Source: Acanthosepion esculentum (lineage: Eukaryota > Mollusca > Cephalopoda > Sepiida > Sepiidae). From it: a DNA stretch of 64,000 nt. Of this stretch, positions 9,795 to 19,450 are shown one piece after another. Under the pieces are notes generated by a model that did no database searches, was not told the origin of the DNA, and saw only the letters and a list, made by a program, of their open reading frames with translations. Every line of letters begins with the position of its first letter. Positions within the stretch are counted from its first letter, which is position 1. The stretch is from NCBI GenBank assembly GCA_964036315.1, contig OZ038487.1, forward strand, positions 51,396,719 to 51,460,718, in the 5' to 3' direction. Made by a program: the position numbers and the translations under genes.

Positions 9795-9937
9795 TTGTCA
9801 TCCACAGACAGACTGTTTCGCTGTATCACAGCTCATCAGTGTGGCTAGACGTCCGTTTGCCTCTAGCTAGGATCGAAACCTAACTGAATTAGTGTCAGTC
9901 AGGGATTCTACCAACTATGCCGTTGACGCACGGCAGG
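9795..9937 (-). mobile_element. tRNA-like SINE with hammerhead motif (family H), copy 2
   Basis: Read on the minus strand: cgtcaacggcatagttggtagaatcc gives a box A-like agttggtaga, then ttaggtttcgatcctag forms a T-arm with box B (ggtttcgatcc). The spacing fits a tRNA-like pol III promoter. It is followed by a body, the hammerhead sequence and an (AT)n tail. The better preserved of the two copies. Confidence 0.75.
9797..9850 (-). ncRNA. Hammerhead ribozyme, complete canonical core
   Basis: On the minus strand, in order: CTGATGA (core C3-A9), GCTGT-GAT-ACAGC (perfect 5-bp stem II with triloop), GAA (12-14), AC-A-GT (short stem III) and C17 for cleavage. Stem I has ACA/TGT next to the core, then CC/GG and GTC/GAC separated by internal loops, as is common in natural type I hammerheads that use loop-loop contacts. 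Stem III is only two pairs, so dimeric pairing may be needed. Activity is predicted, not shown. Confidence 0.75.
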
Positions 9938-9939
9938 AA

Positions 9940-10345
9940 TGAAGGAGAATTTAAGCGTATTTATTTTTAGATAAACACACAGTGACAGAGAGAACTTGAT
10001 TTGATTTACCGAAGAGTCTTGCATATATATATGTATGTATGTATGTAAAATTTCAGATATAACTAAAATTATATCTGTAATTGACATTGCATTTAAATTT
10101 TTGAAGATCAAATTTGACTGGCAAGCAAGTAGCTGTAAGTGATTTCCACAAGTGAGAAGTGTGATAGAAGGAATTGTTAGCATAGAACTTACGGCTATCT
10201 CAACTGTAAAATGATGAGGTACTAGTACTGCGCTTAAATTCATAAAGTCTAGATACCATAGCAGACAATTCATCATAAAAATTACCATGAAAATATTTAT
10301 CGAAGATGCATAGGAAAGGTATGTTATGGTGGAGGGAAAGGAGCT
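9940..10345 (-). mobile_element. CR1/Jockey-like LINE, 3' end
   Basis: Same family as 1250-1920. The minus strand carries degraded forms of the tail motifs (KYFHGNFYDELSAMVSRLYEF, then a broken arginine-rich segment). An (ATGT)n-like patch at 10021-10048 interrupts the region nearest the 3' end. Confidence 0.7.
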
Positions 10346-10359
10346 GAAGCTGAGATGCC

Positions 10360-10360
<1 letters not shown>

Positions 10361-10390
<30 letters not shown>
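10361..10390. repeat. (GATA)n microsatellite
   Basis: About seven GATA units at the 5' edge of the LINE relic. Confidence 0.95.
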
Positions 10391-10391
<1 letters not shown>

Positions 10392-10409
10392 TCTCAAGCC
10401 CATAAAGAA

Positions 10410-10870
10410 TAATGTGTAAGGAACTCTTCTTTCTTCTTTTTATGTTCCATGTCCTTTCAGGATGTAGGCGATCATGGCTCTCCACCTCTCTCTATCCCTT
10501 GCAACTCTCAACAAGTTCCTTCCCTTTGCTACCTCCCCCAGACCATGTTCTGTCATCCACTTGCTTAAGCCTGTCTGCTAGGTATGTCATGCATTGTTTT
10601 CCCTTGTCACTCTTTCCCTCTATTCGACCTGTGAGTATCAGATTCTCCAGGCTCTCCTTCCTCATTATGTGTCCTAGAAACTTCAGCTGCCTCTTCCTGA
10701 TGTTAAGTATAAGCCTCCTCCTTGCTTGCATTCTCTCTAAGACCTCATCGTTGCTCACACGCTCGGTCCATGATATCCTTAGCATCCTTCTGTAGAACCA
10801 CATCTCCATCGCCTCAGGTCTCTTCTCCATCTGTGAGGAAATCGTCCAACATTCGCTGTCATAAAGAACA
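10410..10870 (-). mobile_element. RTE-like LINE, 3' end
   Basis: The minus-strand frame at 10492-10830 reads EMWFYRRMLRISWTERVSND, RRRLILNIRKRQLKFLGHIM and ENLILTGRIEGK before a stop. It is close to the plus-strand copy at 9055, so the two sit in inverted orientation ~1 kb apart. Less decayed than most elements here. Confidence 0.85.
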
Positions 10871-11788
10871 TTAATCTATAAAATGAAAAAGAAAAAACTT
10901 TGGTTATTTTCTTTTGAATAAATGTCAAGATGACAAACAAAATTGAAGATTTAGTTTTAATCTCCATTTAAAAAAAAAAAGTAACTATTAATTTTTTTTC
11001 TTTTGTTTTCAGCTCTCATTGATAAATGAGCTGAACAATTACTATATGTGTGTTAATTGATTTATTTGTTGGTATGCCTTTAGCAGCTCCATGTGGGATA
11101 ATTGCAGTAAAAAATATTAATGGCTCTGAAAACTCTGACTCACTCAACAGAATTGGAACCAAGCTGAGAGCTCAATGTATGAAATGAGGGAAGAGAATTG
11201 CCGTTTCATCAGAAGCAGAAAGTAAAAAAAATATATAAAATAAATATAATTCCAGAGGCAAAATTTGCAGGAGTTAATTATTAACCCACTATTGACATTA
11301 ACAGAAAGCATAGTGTTTAGGTGTTCATCTGTGGATGAAAACGAAACAACTGACTGTGACCAGATGGTTATATTGGCATTGATTTTTTATTTAAATTAAT
11401 TCTTTTTTCAAGTTAAATGTTTTAGAATTTATTGTGGTCAGATTTTTATACATTTTATTTAAGTTTTTGCTTGCATTGAAAAAAGGAAGAAAAAAAATCT
11501 CTCTTTGGTGTGGTTAGGGATTTGCATTCAAACATTAACAATTTTGCAAATAGCACTCTCTTGACCCTGACAAAAGGGCTTCACTTAAAGGAAGAAAGAG
11601 ACAGAGAAAAAAAAAATTCTGAGGTTTGTTTTGTCTTAATTTGTCATTGAATGACATTTTTTGTTGTAATTTAAGCAGGATGATTCATCATATGCAGACT
11701 GGTAGATAAAAACATAGAAAGAAAAAATTACATATAAAAGAATAAACATTTTTTATTTCTCTCTATATGTATCTCTTGTTCCTCCTCC

Positions 11789-11793
<5 letters not shown>
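10871..11793. other. Unannotated AT-rich stretch
   Basis: No supported ORF or repeat; ordinary AT-rich sequence with a few A and T homopolymers. Confidence 0.5.

Positions 11794-11828
<35 letters not shown>
11794..11828. repeat. (TG)n microsatellite
   Basis: About 17 TG units. 11829-12041 holds nothing recognised. Confidence 0.96.
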
Positions 11829-11829
<1 letters not shown>

Positions 11830-12041
11830 TATAGCAATTTACTGTGTAGCTTAGATGTGGCACATGGACGAAAGTATGGAGCCCCCAGTTTGGATCAAAC
11901 TCACTACTCAGTTTGGGGTTACCCTCTATTTTTAAGAATCACCTAAAATTGAAAGTTGTATACTTTTTGAAAACACTTTTACTATCTTGCTTTGGACCTG
12001 AGGGACTTTCTCATCTTGAAGGGTTTTATCAGATATATAAT

Positions 12042-12113
12042 AATAGTAGTAGTAGTAGTAGCATTAATAATAATAATAATAATAATGATGATGATGATGA
12101 TGATGATAATAAT
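12042..12113. repeat. Compound (AGT)n-(AAT)n-(GAT)n microsatellite
   Basis: Three trinucleotide blocks in series. Asn/Asp-rich ORFs over it are artefacts. Confidence 0.96.
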
Positions 12114-12243
12114 CAAACCATATAATAATTATCAATGTCTATTTATTTATATATATAAAACTGATCTTGAAATAAACTTTGTCTATCTTTCTGGTTCTGT
12201 TGCTAATCTTTTTCCTTCAAAAGATATTTCCATTTCACTGTTA

Positions 12244-12991
12244 TCTCTATCTATAAAAGGCAGGATGTGTGTGTGTGTAACGAATGCACAGCCGCAATTT
12301 TCAACAGATTTGCACCAAAATTTACATTCACATGCTCCAAGTTAGTAAAAAGGCCAAGACCGACTTTGCATTTCCCACCTCCCATCGATAGTGGAAATAA
12401 TCCATTTTTTCATGCTTCTACGGCGGTTTTCATTTAGTTTGCGGCCATTTTCTACTGGCTAGAGTGAGAGCCTATAGCTGGCTGCCACGAATAGGCAGGA
12501 AAATTCTATTGGCCAGCATGAGAGCCAACAGCTGATTGACACGAATGTTAACTAGCATGCAAAAAAAATTGATAGCTGCATTCATCACAAGTGGGAAAAA
12601 TTTAAATCTGCATGGCACTTTACTCCAGTTGGCTCATTTGCTTGCTTAAAGTCAACATTGATTCTGATTCCACAGAACTGTGTTGGGTGTGAAAAAGTAT
12701 TTGTTGTTAACATTCTTTTTTCATTCGGTTTTTCCAGTTACGAGTCCTTTTTTAAAGCTGATCGTTTTGTGTTCTTTTTTCGTAACAGATTTAATGTTTA
12801 GTATAGAGCTTAGAAAAAATCTGCAGTGTGAGATAGGCAAGATGTAAGGCATGTAGCAACATCAGCATGGCAAAGGGCACTTCTTTAAAGGCAAGGAAGG
12901 GCAAAAATATTTTAAATCAAGTGATAGCGATTGCTGTATGAGTCGTACGATTTTTGAATCAAGCCCGGGCAATGCCGGGCCATGCTGCTAG
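12244..12991 (+). mobile_element. Non-autonomous Helitron, copy 1
   Basis: Begins A|TCTCTATCTATAAAAGG and ends ...GCTAG|T. A perfect 6-bp hairpin GCCCGG-gcaatg-CCGGGC lies ~9 bases before the CTAG terminus. A 5' TC, a 3' hairpin, CTRR and insertion between A and T are Helitron hallmarks. A second copy lies at 35913-36719. No Rep/helicase frame, so it depends on proteins encoded elsewhere. Confidence 0.85.
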
Positions 12992-13511
12992 TATTAAACA
13001 TAAAACCTTTAACATTAGAAGATATTGTGCAAAATGTGATTTATAAAATATCAAGAGTAATCAATGGATCATAGATACCATTAAACATCTAAAATATATA
13101 AATGGAACAGATTAATTAATTAAACAGTTCACTGACCTCAATTTTAGTTTGGAATTCTTTATTTCTGCTGTATTGAATCTCAATAAATTGCTTCAAGACT
13201 TGTTTCATTGCCTCTCTTTTAAAATTTCTATTAATTGCCATCATATTTTACAGGTCAGCTACACTATTAATAATAATGAAGTAAACCCATTACTTTATAA
13301 CATTTCCTTTAAAAAATTTACCTCTTTTTGACTAATCTACCCTGCTGGTTAATGGTAACCTTAGGCCTGGCTCTCTAAAAAATTGTACACCATGCACTAA
13401 TGGGTTAAATAGTTTTGGCATCCGAGTGTAGTAGGAGTTAATTAAACCAAAGAAAGTATGAAACTTACTAATTATTAAATACAGGACTTGACTCCAATAT
13501 TTTGTCTTATA

Positions 13512-13514
<3 letters not shown>
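12992..13514. other. Unannotated AT-rich stretch
   Basis: No supported ORF or repeat. Confidence 0.5.

Positions 13515-13552
<38 letters not shown>
13515..13552. repeat. (TA)n microsatellite
   Basis: TA array at the left edge of the foldback region. Confidence 0.95.
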
Positions 13553-13555
<3 letters not shown>

Positions 13556-13584
13556 AAAATGACAATTGGAAAAATCTTGGATTT

Positions 13585-13620
13585 TGCCGACACGTTTCGT
13601 CTTCTGACTTTTTCAAGGCA
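13585..13620 (-). ncRNA. Hammerhead-like motif with U3-A8 pair
   Basis: Minus strand: TGCC, TTGAAAA, A, GTC-AGAA-GAC, GAA, ACGTGT, C, GGCA. Stem I (7 bp with flanks: TTTTGCC/GGCAAAA), stem II (3 bp), stem III (AC/GT) and a GUC cleavage site are all present. Core positions C3 and G8 read U and A, which could still pair with each other. Confidence 0.55.
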
Positions 13621-13876
13621 AAAATGAAATCGAAATATCTCTGTTGTTACATTAAAATCCAAATTTAAAAACATGGACGCTTCTGTCCAAGCCTTTTTTT
13701 CTGGTTAATGTAAATTATATTTATAGTAAGAGATTTTTTTTTTTTTTTTTTTTCCCATGTCGACAATATAGTTAAATTCCCAGATCAACTCTGTGGACAA
13801 GACATGTTGGTATAAAATGACAATTGGAAAAATCTTGGATTTTAATGTAATAACAGAGATATTTCGATTTCATTTT

Positions 13877-13912
13877 TGCCTTGAAAAAGTCGGAAGATGA
13901 AACGCGTCGGCA
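13877..13912 (+). ncRNA. Hammerhead-like motif with U3-A8 pair, second copy
   Basis: Same design as the minus-strand copy at 13585-13620: TGCC, TTGAAAA, A, GTC-GGAA-GAT, GAA, ACGCGT, C, GGCA. Stem II has one G-U pair. The two copies face each other in the foldback, so transcription of either strand yields one sense motif. Confidence 0.55.
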
Positions 13913-14002
13913 AAATCCAAGATTTTTCCAATTGTCATTTTATACCAATATGTCTTGTCCACAGAGTTGATCTGGGAATTTAACTATATATATATAAGCT
14001 AT

Positions 14003-14216
14003 GCATGAAAATATAAATGTGGATACTGACGTCAACATCAAGTGGTGACAGCTTATTTTCTGCTTCAGGTTTGGCAATTGCATGAAGCATAAACAGATTT
14101 GTATTGACCTCAGTGTGAACATTTATATTTACATACATATATTCATATACACTCTATCCCTGATATTGAGAACTTTTACCCATGAATATAGTATACCTTA
14201 ACACTATATTTTTATT

Positions 14217-14217
<1 letters not shown>
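14003..14217 (+). repeat. Dispersed repeat family P1, palindromic copy
   Basis: tggtgacagcttattttctgc followed by inverse wording, then the shared block (tatccctgatattgagaac, catgaatatag). The first ~35 bases are an inverse of 14110-14140. Bounded by (TA)n on both sides. Confidence 0.65.

Positions 14218-14262
<45 letters not shown>
14218..14262. repeat. (TA)n microsatellite
   Basis: ~20 TA units directly after P1. Confidence 0.95.
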
Positions 14263-14268
<6 letters not shown>

Positions 14269-14284
14269 ATATATATATTATTAA

Positions 14285-15235
14285 TTTACTAATTTAAAAA
14301 TATGGTCCCATCACTACAAAGGAATTACCATGTTTCAAAAACAGAAACTAAAACTTCAAATTCAATTATACAATTAAATTAAAGTCTCTAGTCCTATTTC
14401 ATTTTCAAGTGAATTTTGGAATAACTTATTTTGAAATTTACTGAGTTTTATGCATTCATAATATTAGTTCCTAAGGATATGGGGAAATTCAATCATTTTA
14501 ACAAGGGATGGTAGGGTATTCATTTTCTCTGACAACTATTGTATCAAAATATGAGTTACTTTTGAAAAGAGGTTAAGATAAGGTAAGGTAAGGGTGCCTT
14601 TCCCAACGAATGATGACATCCATTCAATGCATGTCATCTGGTCTTTATCAGTGACAAAATGTTTTTCCGGCAGATTTATTTTGCTGTTAAATTTGTACTT
14701 GTATACATAAAGATTTTTTCTAAAAGGGTTTTTTGTATATAAATACGTCGTATTGAACTACAATTTTAAAATATTATTCTCAATCTTAATTACTAATAGA
14801 TCATAGTACTTTCTTAAAACAAACAAATGTAATAGAATTACTTAAATTATTTAAAAATTATTATTAAATATCAAATATAAATATGTATATTTCATTTATC
14901 AGCTTTTTTTAAACATTAAGGAAAATTTTTGACAATGTCGACAAAGAATACTATTTCTTTTCTTTGATTAAGTAAATTTTTATTTTTATAAACCTAGGAA
15001 TATATAGTTTCTCATGTATGCACAAAGGACATGGGTCATTTAATGATCTACATATTCAAGCTTTTCTTATTAATTTCCATTTCACAGTAGGTGTTTTATT
15101 AGTTTCTTTTAAGTGCCAGAAATATTTCAATAGGCACATCTGATTTCGGTATTTATTTATCCTAAAAGAACTTTGATGTATAAAATAAAAATAAAATAAA
15201 ACTTTACTGTATAAACAACTCGCATTTTTAAATCT
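14285..15235 (+). repeat. Dispersed repeat family R2, most decayed copy
   Basis: Matches 18362-19305 and 40932-41755 at several ordered blocks (ccatcactacaaaggaattacc, caagtgaattttggaataa, tcatgtatgcacaaaggacatgggtcat, ttccatttcacagtaggtgtttt). Many substitutions make it clearly older. No ORF shared by the three copies. Confidence 0.6.
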
Positions 15236-15286
15236 CATTCACTTAAAATATTTTAAAATCAGAAGATATTTTTAAATCATATTCAC

Positions 15287-16425
15287 TTAAAAATATTTTT
15301 TAAATATGTAAAATATTGTTTTTTTTAAAGAAAGCTGAAATTGCATGGACGCAATCACAGAGAGTTGGAAATAGGGAGAGGTGGAAAGAGTTAAGTGGAA
15401 AGACAGAGGTGGAAAGAGAGAGAGGTGTGGAGAGAGAGAGAATTGGAAAGACAGAGATGTGGAAAGAGTTAAGTGGAAAAACAGAGGTGGAGAGAGAGAG
15501 AGGTTGAAAGAGAGATGTGGAAAGAGAAAGGTGAAAGAGAGAGGTGAGAAGAGAGAGAGAGAGAGGTGGAAAGAGAGAGGTGGAAAGAATATTAAATCAT
15601 ACACCCGATTCATAGACTTTTAATATTATACCACCCATGTCACTGAAGGTTCAGATTATAAAAAAATTGCCTGTTTGAAGAAAGTCAAAATAAAAATACT
15701 TACTGTATAAACAAATCATATTTTGAAATTATATTCACTTGAAAATATTTTTAATTATGGCAAAAATATTTTTTAAATATTTAAAATATTGTTTATGTAA
15801 AGAAAGCTGAAATATAAATAAGCACAGATTCAATCACAGGAAAATAGAAAAAGAAAGGTGTAAAGAGAGAGAGAGAGGTGGAAATAGTGAGAGATAGAAA
15901 GAGAGAGCATTTTTTTTTTTTGGTTTCACTGTCAATTCAAGTATACACACCATTTCCTTCTCTCCCAACTTCCTACATGATAATAAATTTACATCTTTCT
16001 TTTCCCCACTCTCTATATATGATTTTGTATGCAAAGTGGAAAACACACAAGCAAGCAAGCATAGTTCACAGAGTTTTAGTATTATGAAGATTTAGTTGAA
16101 AATATTTTTAAATATGGCAAAAAATATTTTTTAAATATTTAACATACTGTTTGTTTAAAAAAGCTTAAATATAAATAAGCATGCACACAATAACGGGAAG
16201 GTGTAAAGAGAGAGGTGTAAAGTGAGAGGGGTGGAAAGAGAGAGTTGGAATGAGAGAGTGTTTTTTTTTTGGTCTCACTGTCAATTCATGTATAAACACC
16301 ATTTCCTTCTCTCCGCCCCCTATCCTACATGATAATAAACTTACATCTTTGTTTCCCCACTTCTCTATATAAGACTTTGTGTGCATGGTGGCACACACAC
16401 AAGCAAGCAAACAAAGTTCACAGAA
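15287..16425 (+). repeat. Three tandem copies of a ~360-450-bp unit
   Basis: Unit starts near 15287, 15741 and 16097, each with aaaatattttttaaatat, an aagctgaaat-like block, then a GAGAGAGGTGGAAA purine tract. Units 2 and 3 also share cactgtcaattca, accatttccttctctcc and caagcaagca. Unit 1 has an expanded purine tract (15360-15590). ORFs in the purine tract are artefacts. Confidence 0.8.
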
Positions 16426-16605
16426 TCTGTCTATATTTCTGAGATGAGGTGCTATGCACACTATTTATATTATTCGGACTATTGTGCTCATCTTTGTTAA
16501 ATACTGTACATAACACCTCATCTCAGAAATATAGACAGATACTGAAGGATTAAATATGGCAACAAAGATGAGGACAATAGTCCGAATAATGTAAATAGTG
16601 AAAAT
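16426..16605. repeat. Inverted repeat related to the 57.0-57.2 kb element
   Basis: ctgtctatatttctgagatg (16428) is inverted at 16506-16539, and the inner segment 16460-16508 is inverted at 16551-16600. The sequence caaagatgaggacaatagtccg also occurs at 57080-57105, so both derive from one Penelope-like terminal repeat family. Confidence 0.7.
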
Positions 16606-17519
16606 TTCACAGAGTTCGAGTATTATATATAGACAAGGAGATGCTGAGAAGTTATCAACCAAGGCCACATCCAAAAATCACTATTCTGATGTTTTGTTAA
16701 TGAAAAATGATGTTTTGTTTCAGGAAGTGGGTAAAGCCAAGAATATTTTAAAACAATTTATATATACATGTGCATGCAGATATATTTGTGTGTGGAGGGG
16801 TTGTGTGTATAGAAATACAAGCACACACACACATACACTAAATAAATGTGCTATTACATAGAATTTATGCATTTTCTGAATAAAACAATAAAATCTAAAT
16901 AAAATTGAAAAGAGTTAATAAGTTTGGTGATAAATTGTAGATTATGCATATTTCTGTATATTTTACAATATTAGTTTTCCTAAATTTTCTAAATTTTATC
17001 TCTTCATCTAATCCCTAAGCTTTGTGATTCTAGTTTTCATTTGTGTTAACATAGTAAGAGATGCTGGTTATTTCTAAGCTCTTGCATGCTTGTTTTGGAA
17101 GTCATTAATACTTCAATATAACAAGAAGGTTATATCTGTTATGAAAAATTTTGTGTTATACTCACATTACCAGACTAATTATATTCAGAATGTAATCCTG
17201 AATTTACCATGTAAATTTCTCTTTATCTAATTATCATGTTAAAAATAAGTTTTACAATCAACTGTTCAAAATTAAAACTGATGCTTGAATTTTTTACTGG
17301 AAGGTAAGAAAAGTAAGAGAATCTGCAGATAAATATATAATTCAGCTGAGTAAGGATTTCTTTGCTTAGCAAAGAAAGAATTACAGAAAAGAGGGTTTTG
17401 GCCAGCTCTTTTCTCAAATCGCACACACAAAATAATATATATATACATATATACATATGTGTGTTTGTGTTTGTGTGTATGTTCATATATATGTATATGT
17501 ATCTATCTGCATGTGTGTG
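16606..17519. other. Unannotated AT-rich stretch
   Basis: Short CA and TG runs near 16815 and 17455; no supported gene or element. Confidence 0.5.
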
Positions 17520-17535
17520 TATATATATATATATA

Positions 17536-17739
17536 CAGTGTAACCCGGATATAAGAGACCCGGATATAAGAGAAACCCGGATATAAGAGAAACTCGGATA
17601 TAAGAGAGATTATCTCTGGTCCCAAATTAGAGCCTGTGTTAATGTATATATAATAGACCAAACCCGGATATAAGAGAAACCCGGATATAAGAGACCTCTT
17701 TTCCGGTACCGGCAACTCTCTTATATCCGGGTTACACTG
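17536..17739. mobile_element. pogo/Tigger-like MITE, complete
   Basis: 204 bp with inverted termini CAGTGTAACCCGGATATAAG and its inverse ending ...CACTG. Left flank TA, right flank CA (one change from a TA duplication). The left end has three extra tandem cccggatataagaga-type units. Non-coding. The fragment at 5439-5585 is its paralogue. Confidence 0.85.
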
Positions 17740-17754
17740 CATATATATATTTAA

Positions 17755-17845
17755 TGCATATTTGGGCAGCAACCATTCTTTTAAACGTTTCATTGAATAT
17801 GACAGACAAGGAAAATTTAATTCATTTTTTATTTAGTTTTTCCAG
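17755..17845 (+). repeat. Dispersed repeat family G
   Basis: tttgggcagcaaccattctttt...gtttcattgaatatgacagacaagg matches 22907-23022 (plus) and 58975-59060 (minus). Sits next to (TA)n like its relatives. Confidence 0.6.
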
Positions 17846-17860
17846 CATTGTTACATTTTT

Positions 17861-18117
17861 TATTTGGTAGGAGTAAGGGGGTGCAAAAATTGTCTGTATT
17901 GTGACAGCGGGAATGGGGTGTTGAAAGTTGTTATAAATATAGAAAGACACTCACTTGAATTCCAGCTCCTACTAGTATTTGAAACAATGGAAAAACACAT
18001 CTTAAACAGTCAAACATGAACAGAAATTAAAATCACCTAAAAAGCAACCACCTTGAAAATGGCTGAAATGACTTGGGACAATATGGACAATTTTTCAATC
18101 CCTTACTCCCACCAAAT

Positions 18118-18120
<3 letters not shown>
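17861..18120. mobile_element. MITE with ~45-bp terminal inverted repeats
   Basis: Left end tatttggtaggagtaagg... and right end ...ccttactcccaccaaatta are inverses over ~45 bp with few mismatches. Interior ~165 bp is non-coding. Abuts (TA)n on the right. No superfamily assigned because the target duplication is unclear. Confidence 0.75.

Positions 18121-18160
<40 letters not shown>
18121..18160. repeat. (TA)n microsatellite
   Basis: 20 TA units between the MITE and P1. Confidence 0.97.
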
Positions 18161-18162
<2 letters not shown>

Positions 18163-18302
18163 GCCTGACGATTGCACTAGCATGAAACAGACTGTCACCT
18201 CTAAGTATTGACTTCTATGTTCACTTTTATATTTACACACGCTCTATCTCTGATATTGAGCACTTTATCCCATAAATATAGCACACTTTAAGACTATATT
18301 TC

Positions 18303-18305
<3 letters not shown>
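18161..18305 (+). repeat. Dispersed repeat family P1, half copy
   Basis: Contains ttgacttctatgttcac, ctctatctctgatattgagc and cataaatatagcac. Lacks the left inverted arm seen at 8762 and 14003. Followed by another (TA)n (18306-18352). Confidence 0.75.
18165..18196 (+). ncRNA. Hammerhead-like core in P1 repeat, no clear stem I
   Basis: CTGACGA (N7=C allowed), TGC/GCA stem II, GAA, ACA-gac-TGT stem III, then C. The core is intact, but the bases that should form stem I do not pair. Confidence 0.35.

Positions 18306-18352
<47 letters not shown>
18306..18352. repeat. (TA)n microsatellite
   Basis: TA array between P1 and R2. Confidence 0.97.
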
Positions 18353-18356
<4 letters not shown>

Positions 18357-18361
18357 CATGT

Positions 18362-19300
18362 GTGCAGTAAAATAGGAAAGAACACGTTAGGTAGATAATC
18401 CGGTGTTCCTTAGTATTTAGCTTTATTTTCAAAAAGACAGTGCTCCATACAGAAGTAGAGCTTATATTATAATAATATTTTTAGTTTTTAAAAATATGAT
18501 TCCTTCGCTACATAAGAGTTCTCATGTTTCAAAAGCGAGAGCCGAGACCCCTAACATCATTTTTTAAGTTATGTAGAGTTAAGGTGTCTGGACCCGCTTC
18601 CTTGTCAAGCGAGAATTTGGGAATAAGCTATCTTTTGGTTAGCAAGTGTTTATAAGTGCGGTATCATTGGAACATTAGTTGCTATGGAAACAGCTAGTTT
18701 TGGCCGTTGAAGTTAGGTGGTTTAAAGAGCTAAGAATTAAGAATTAATTATTATCTACAGGCCAGTCCCCTTCCAAAAATGCGTATGTTAGGTTATGTTT
18801 CATTATTATCTATTTGATCTGTTTATTTATTTGTTTATTTACATGGCTTTTTTTATCAAAGGGTTTTTCTCAATAATTATTGGGCTGAGTTTTTAAGGCT
18901 TTTAAATTATGGACTTAATTTGTTTAAATCTATTTATTAATTATTTAATGCGAAAATCATTTGATGACGACAGAACACCGTTAACTCATGTCTATGGTTT
19001 AGTAACTTTTCACTATTTAGAAATCTAATGATGTGCAGTTTTTCATGTAGGCACAGAGGGCATGGGTCATCCCAGGTTTTGCAAGTTCTAGTTCTATTTA
19101 TTATTTTCCATTTTACTTTCGGTGTTTTGTTCGTTTCCTTTAAATGCCAGTAGTATTGGGATAGAGAAATCAGACATCTCTATCCCAATACTACTCTACA
19201 TAACTTAAAAAATTATGTTAGGGGTCTCGGCTCTCGCTTTTGAAACATGAGAACTCTTATGTAGCGAAGGAATCATATTTTTAAAAACTAAAAATATTAT

Positions 19301-19305
<5 letters not shown>
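18362..19305 (+). repeat. Dispersed repeat family R2, copy with inverted end
   Basis: Shares long stretches with 40932-41755 (ggaaagaacacgttaggtag, cagtgctccatacagaagta, cttcgctacataagagttct, gcgagaatttgggaataagc). The right end (19195-19305) is an inverse of 18470-18568, and a 30-base palindrome (gggatagagaaatc...) lies at 19158-19187. Non-coding; a non-autonomous retroelement or Penelope-type terminal repeat is possible. Confidence 0.75.

Positions 19306-19334
<29 letters not shown>
19306..19334. repeat. (TA)n microsatellite
   Basis: TA array after R2. Confidence 0.95.
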
Positions 19335-19337
<3 letters not shown>

Positions 19338-19450
19338 TTTCATTGAAGATAACTGATGAGTCACTACAATTAAACTTTTATTAAATTTTTGTTGCATTCA
19401 TACAAGTATAACTTGTATATAATGAGGAATTGCTGCCCAAATACAAAATT
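19335..19450. repeat. Family G related repeat
   Basis: Begins gtttcattgaagataactga and ends with aattgctgcccaaata, the inverse of the family G start, so both ends face inward or the copy is rearranged. Confidence 0.45.

Larger units (their letters stand above)
13553..13988. repeat. Foldback element, nested inverted repeats
   Basis: Arms 13764-13843 and 13912-13988 (~78 bp) are near-perfect inverses around a ~68-base loop. The loop plus inner arm (13836-13916) is repeated in inverse at 13582-13672, and a third arm copy sits at 13553-13580. A 20-base poly-T lies at 13733-13753. Penelope-like terminal repeats often form such foldbacks; assignment to them is inference. Confidence 0.75.

Noticed and set aside
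19353..19380. ACTGATGAGTCAC...TTAAAC, hammerhead-like words in a family G repeat
   Set aside because: No complementary stem II partner and no GAA, so only the first core box matches.
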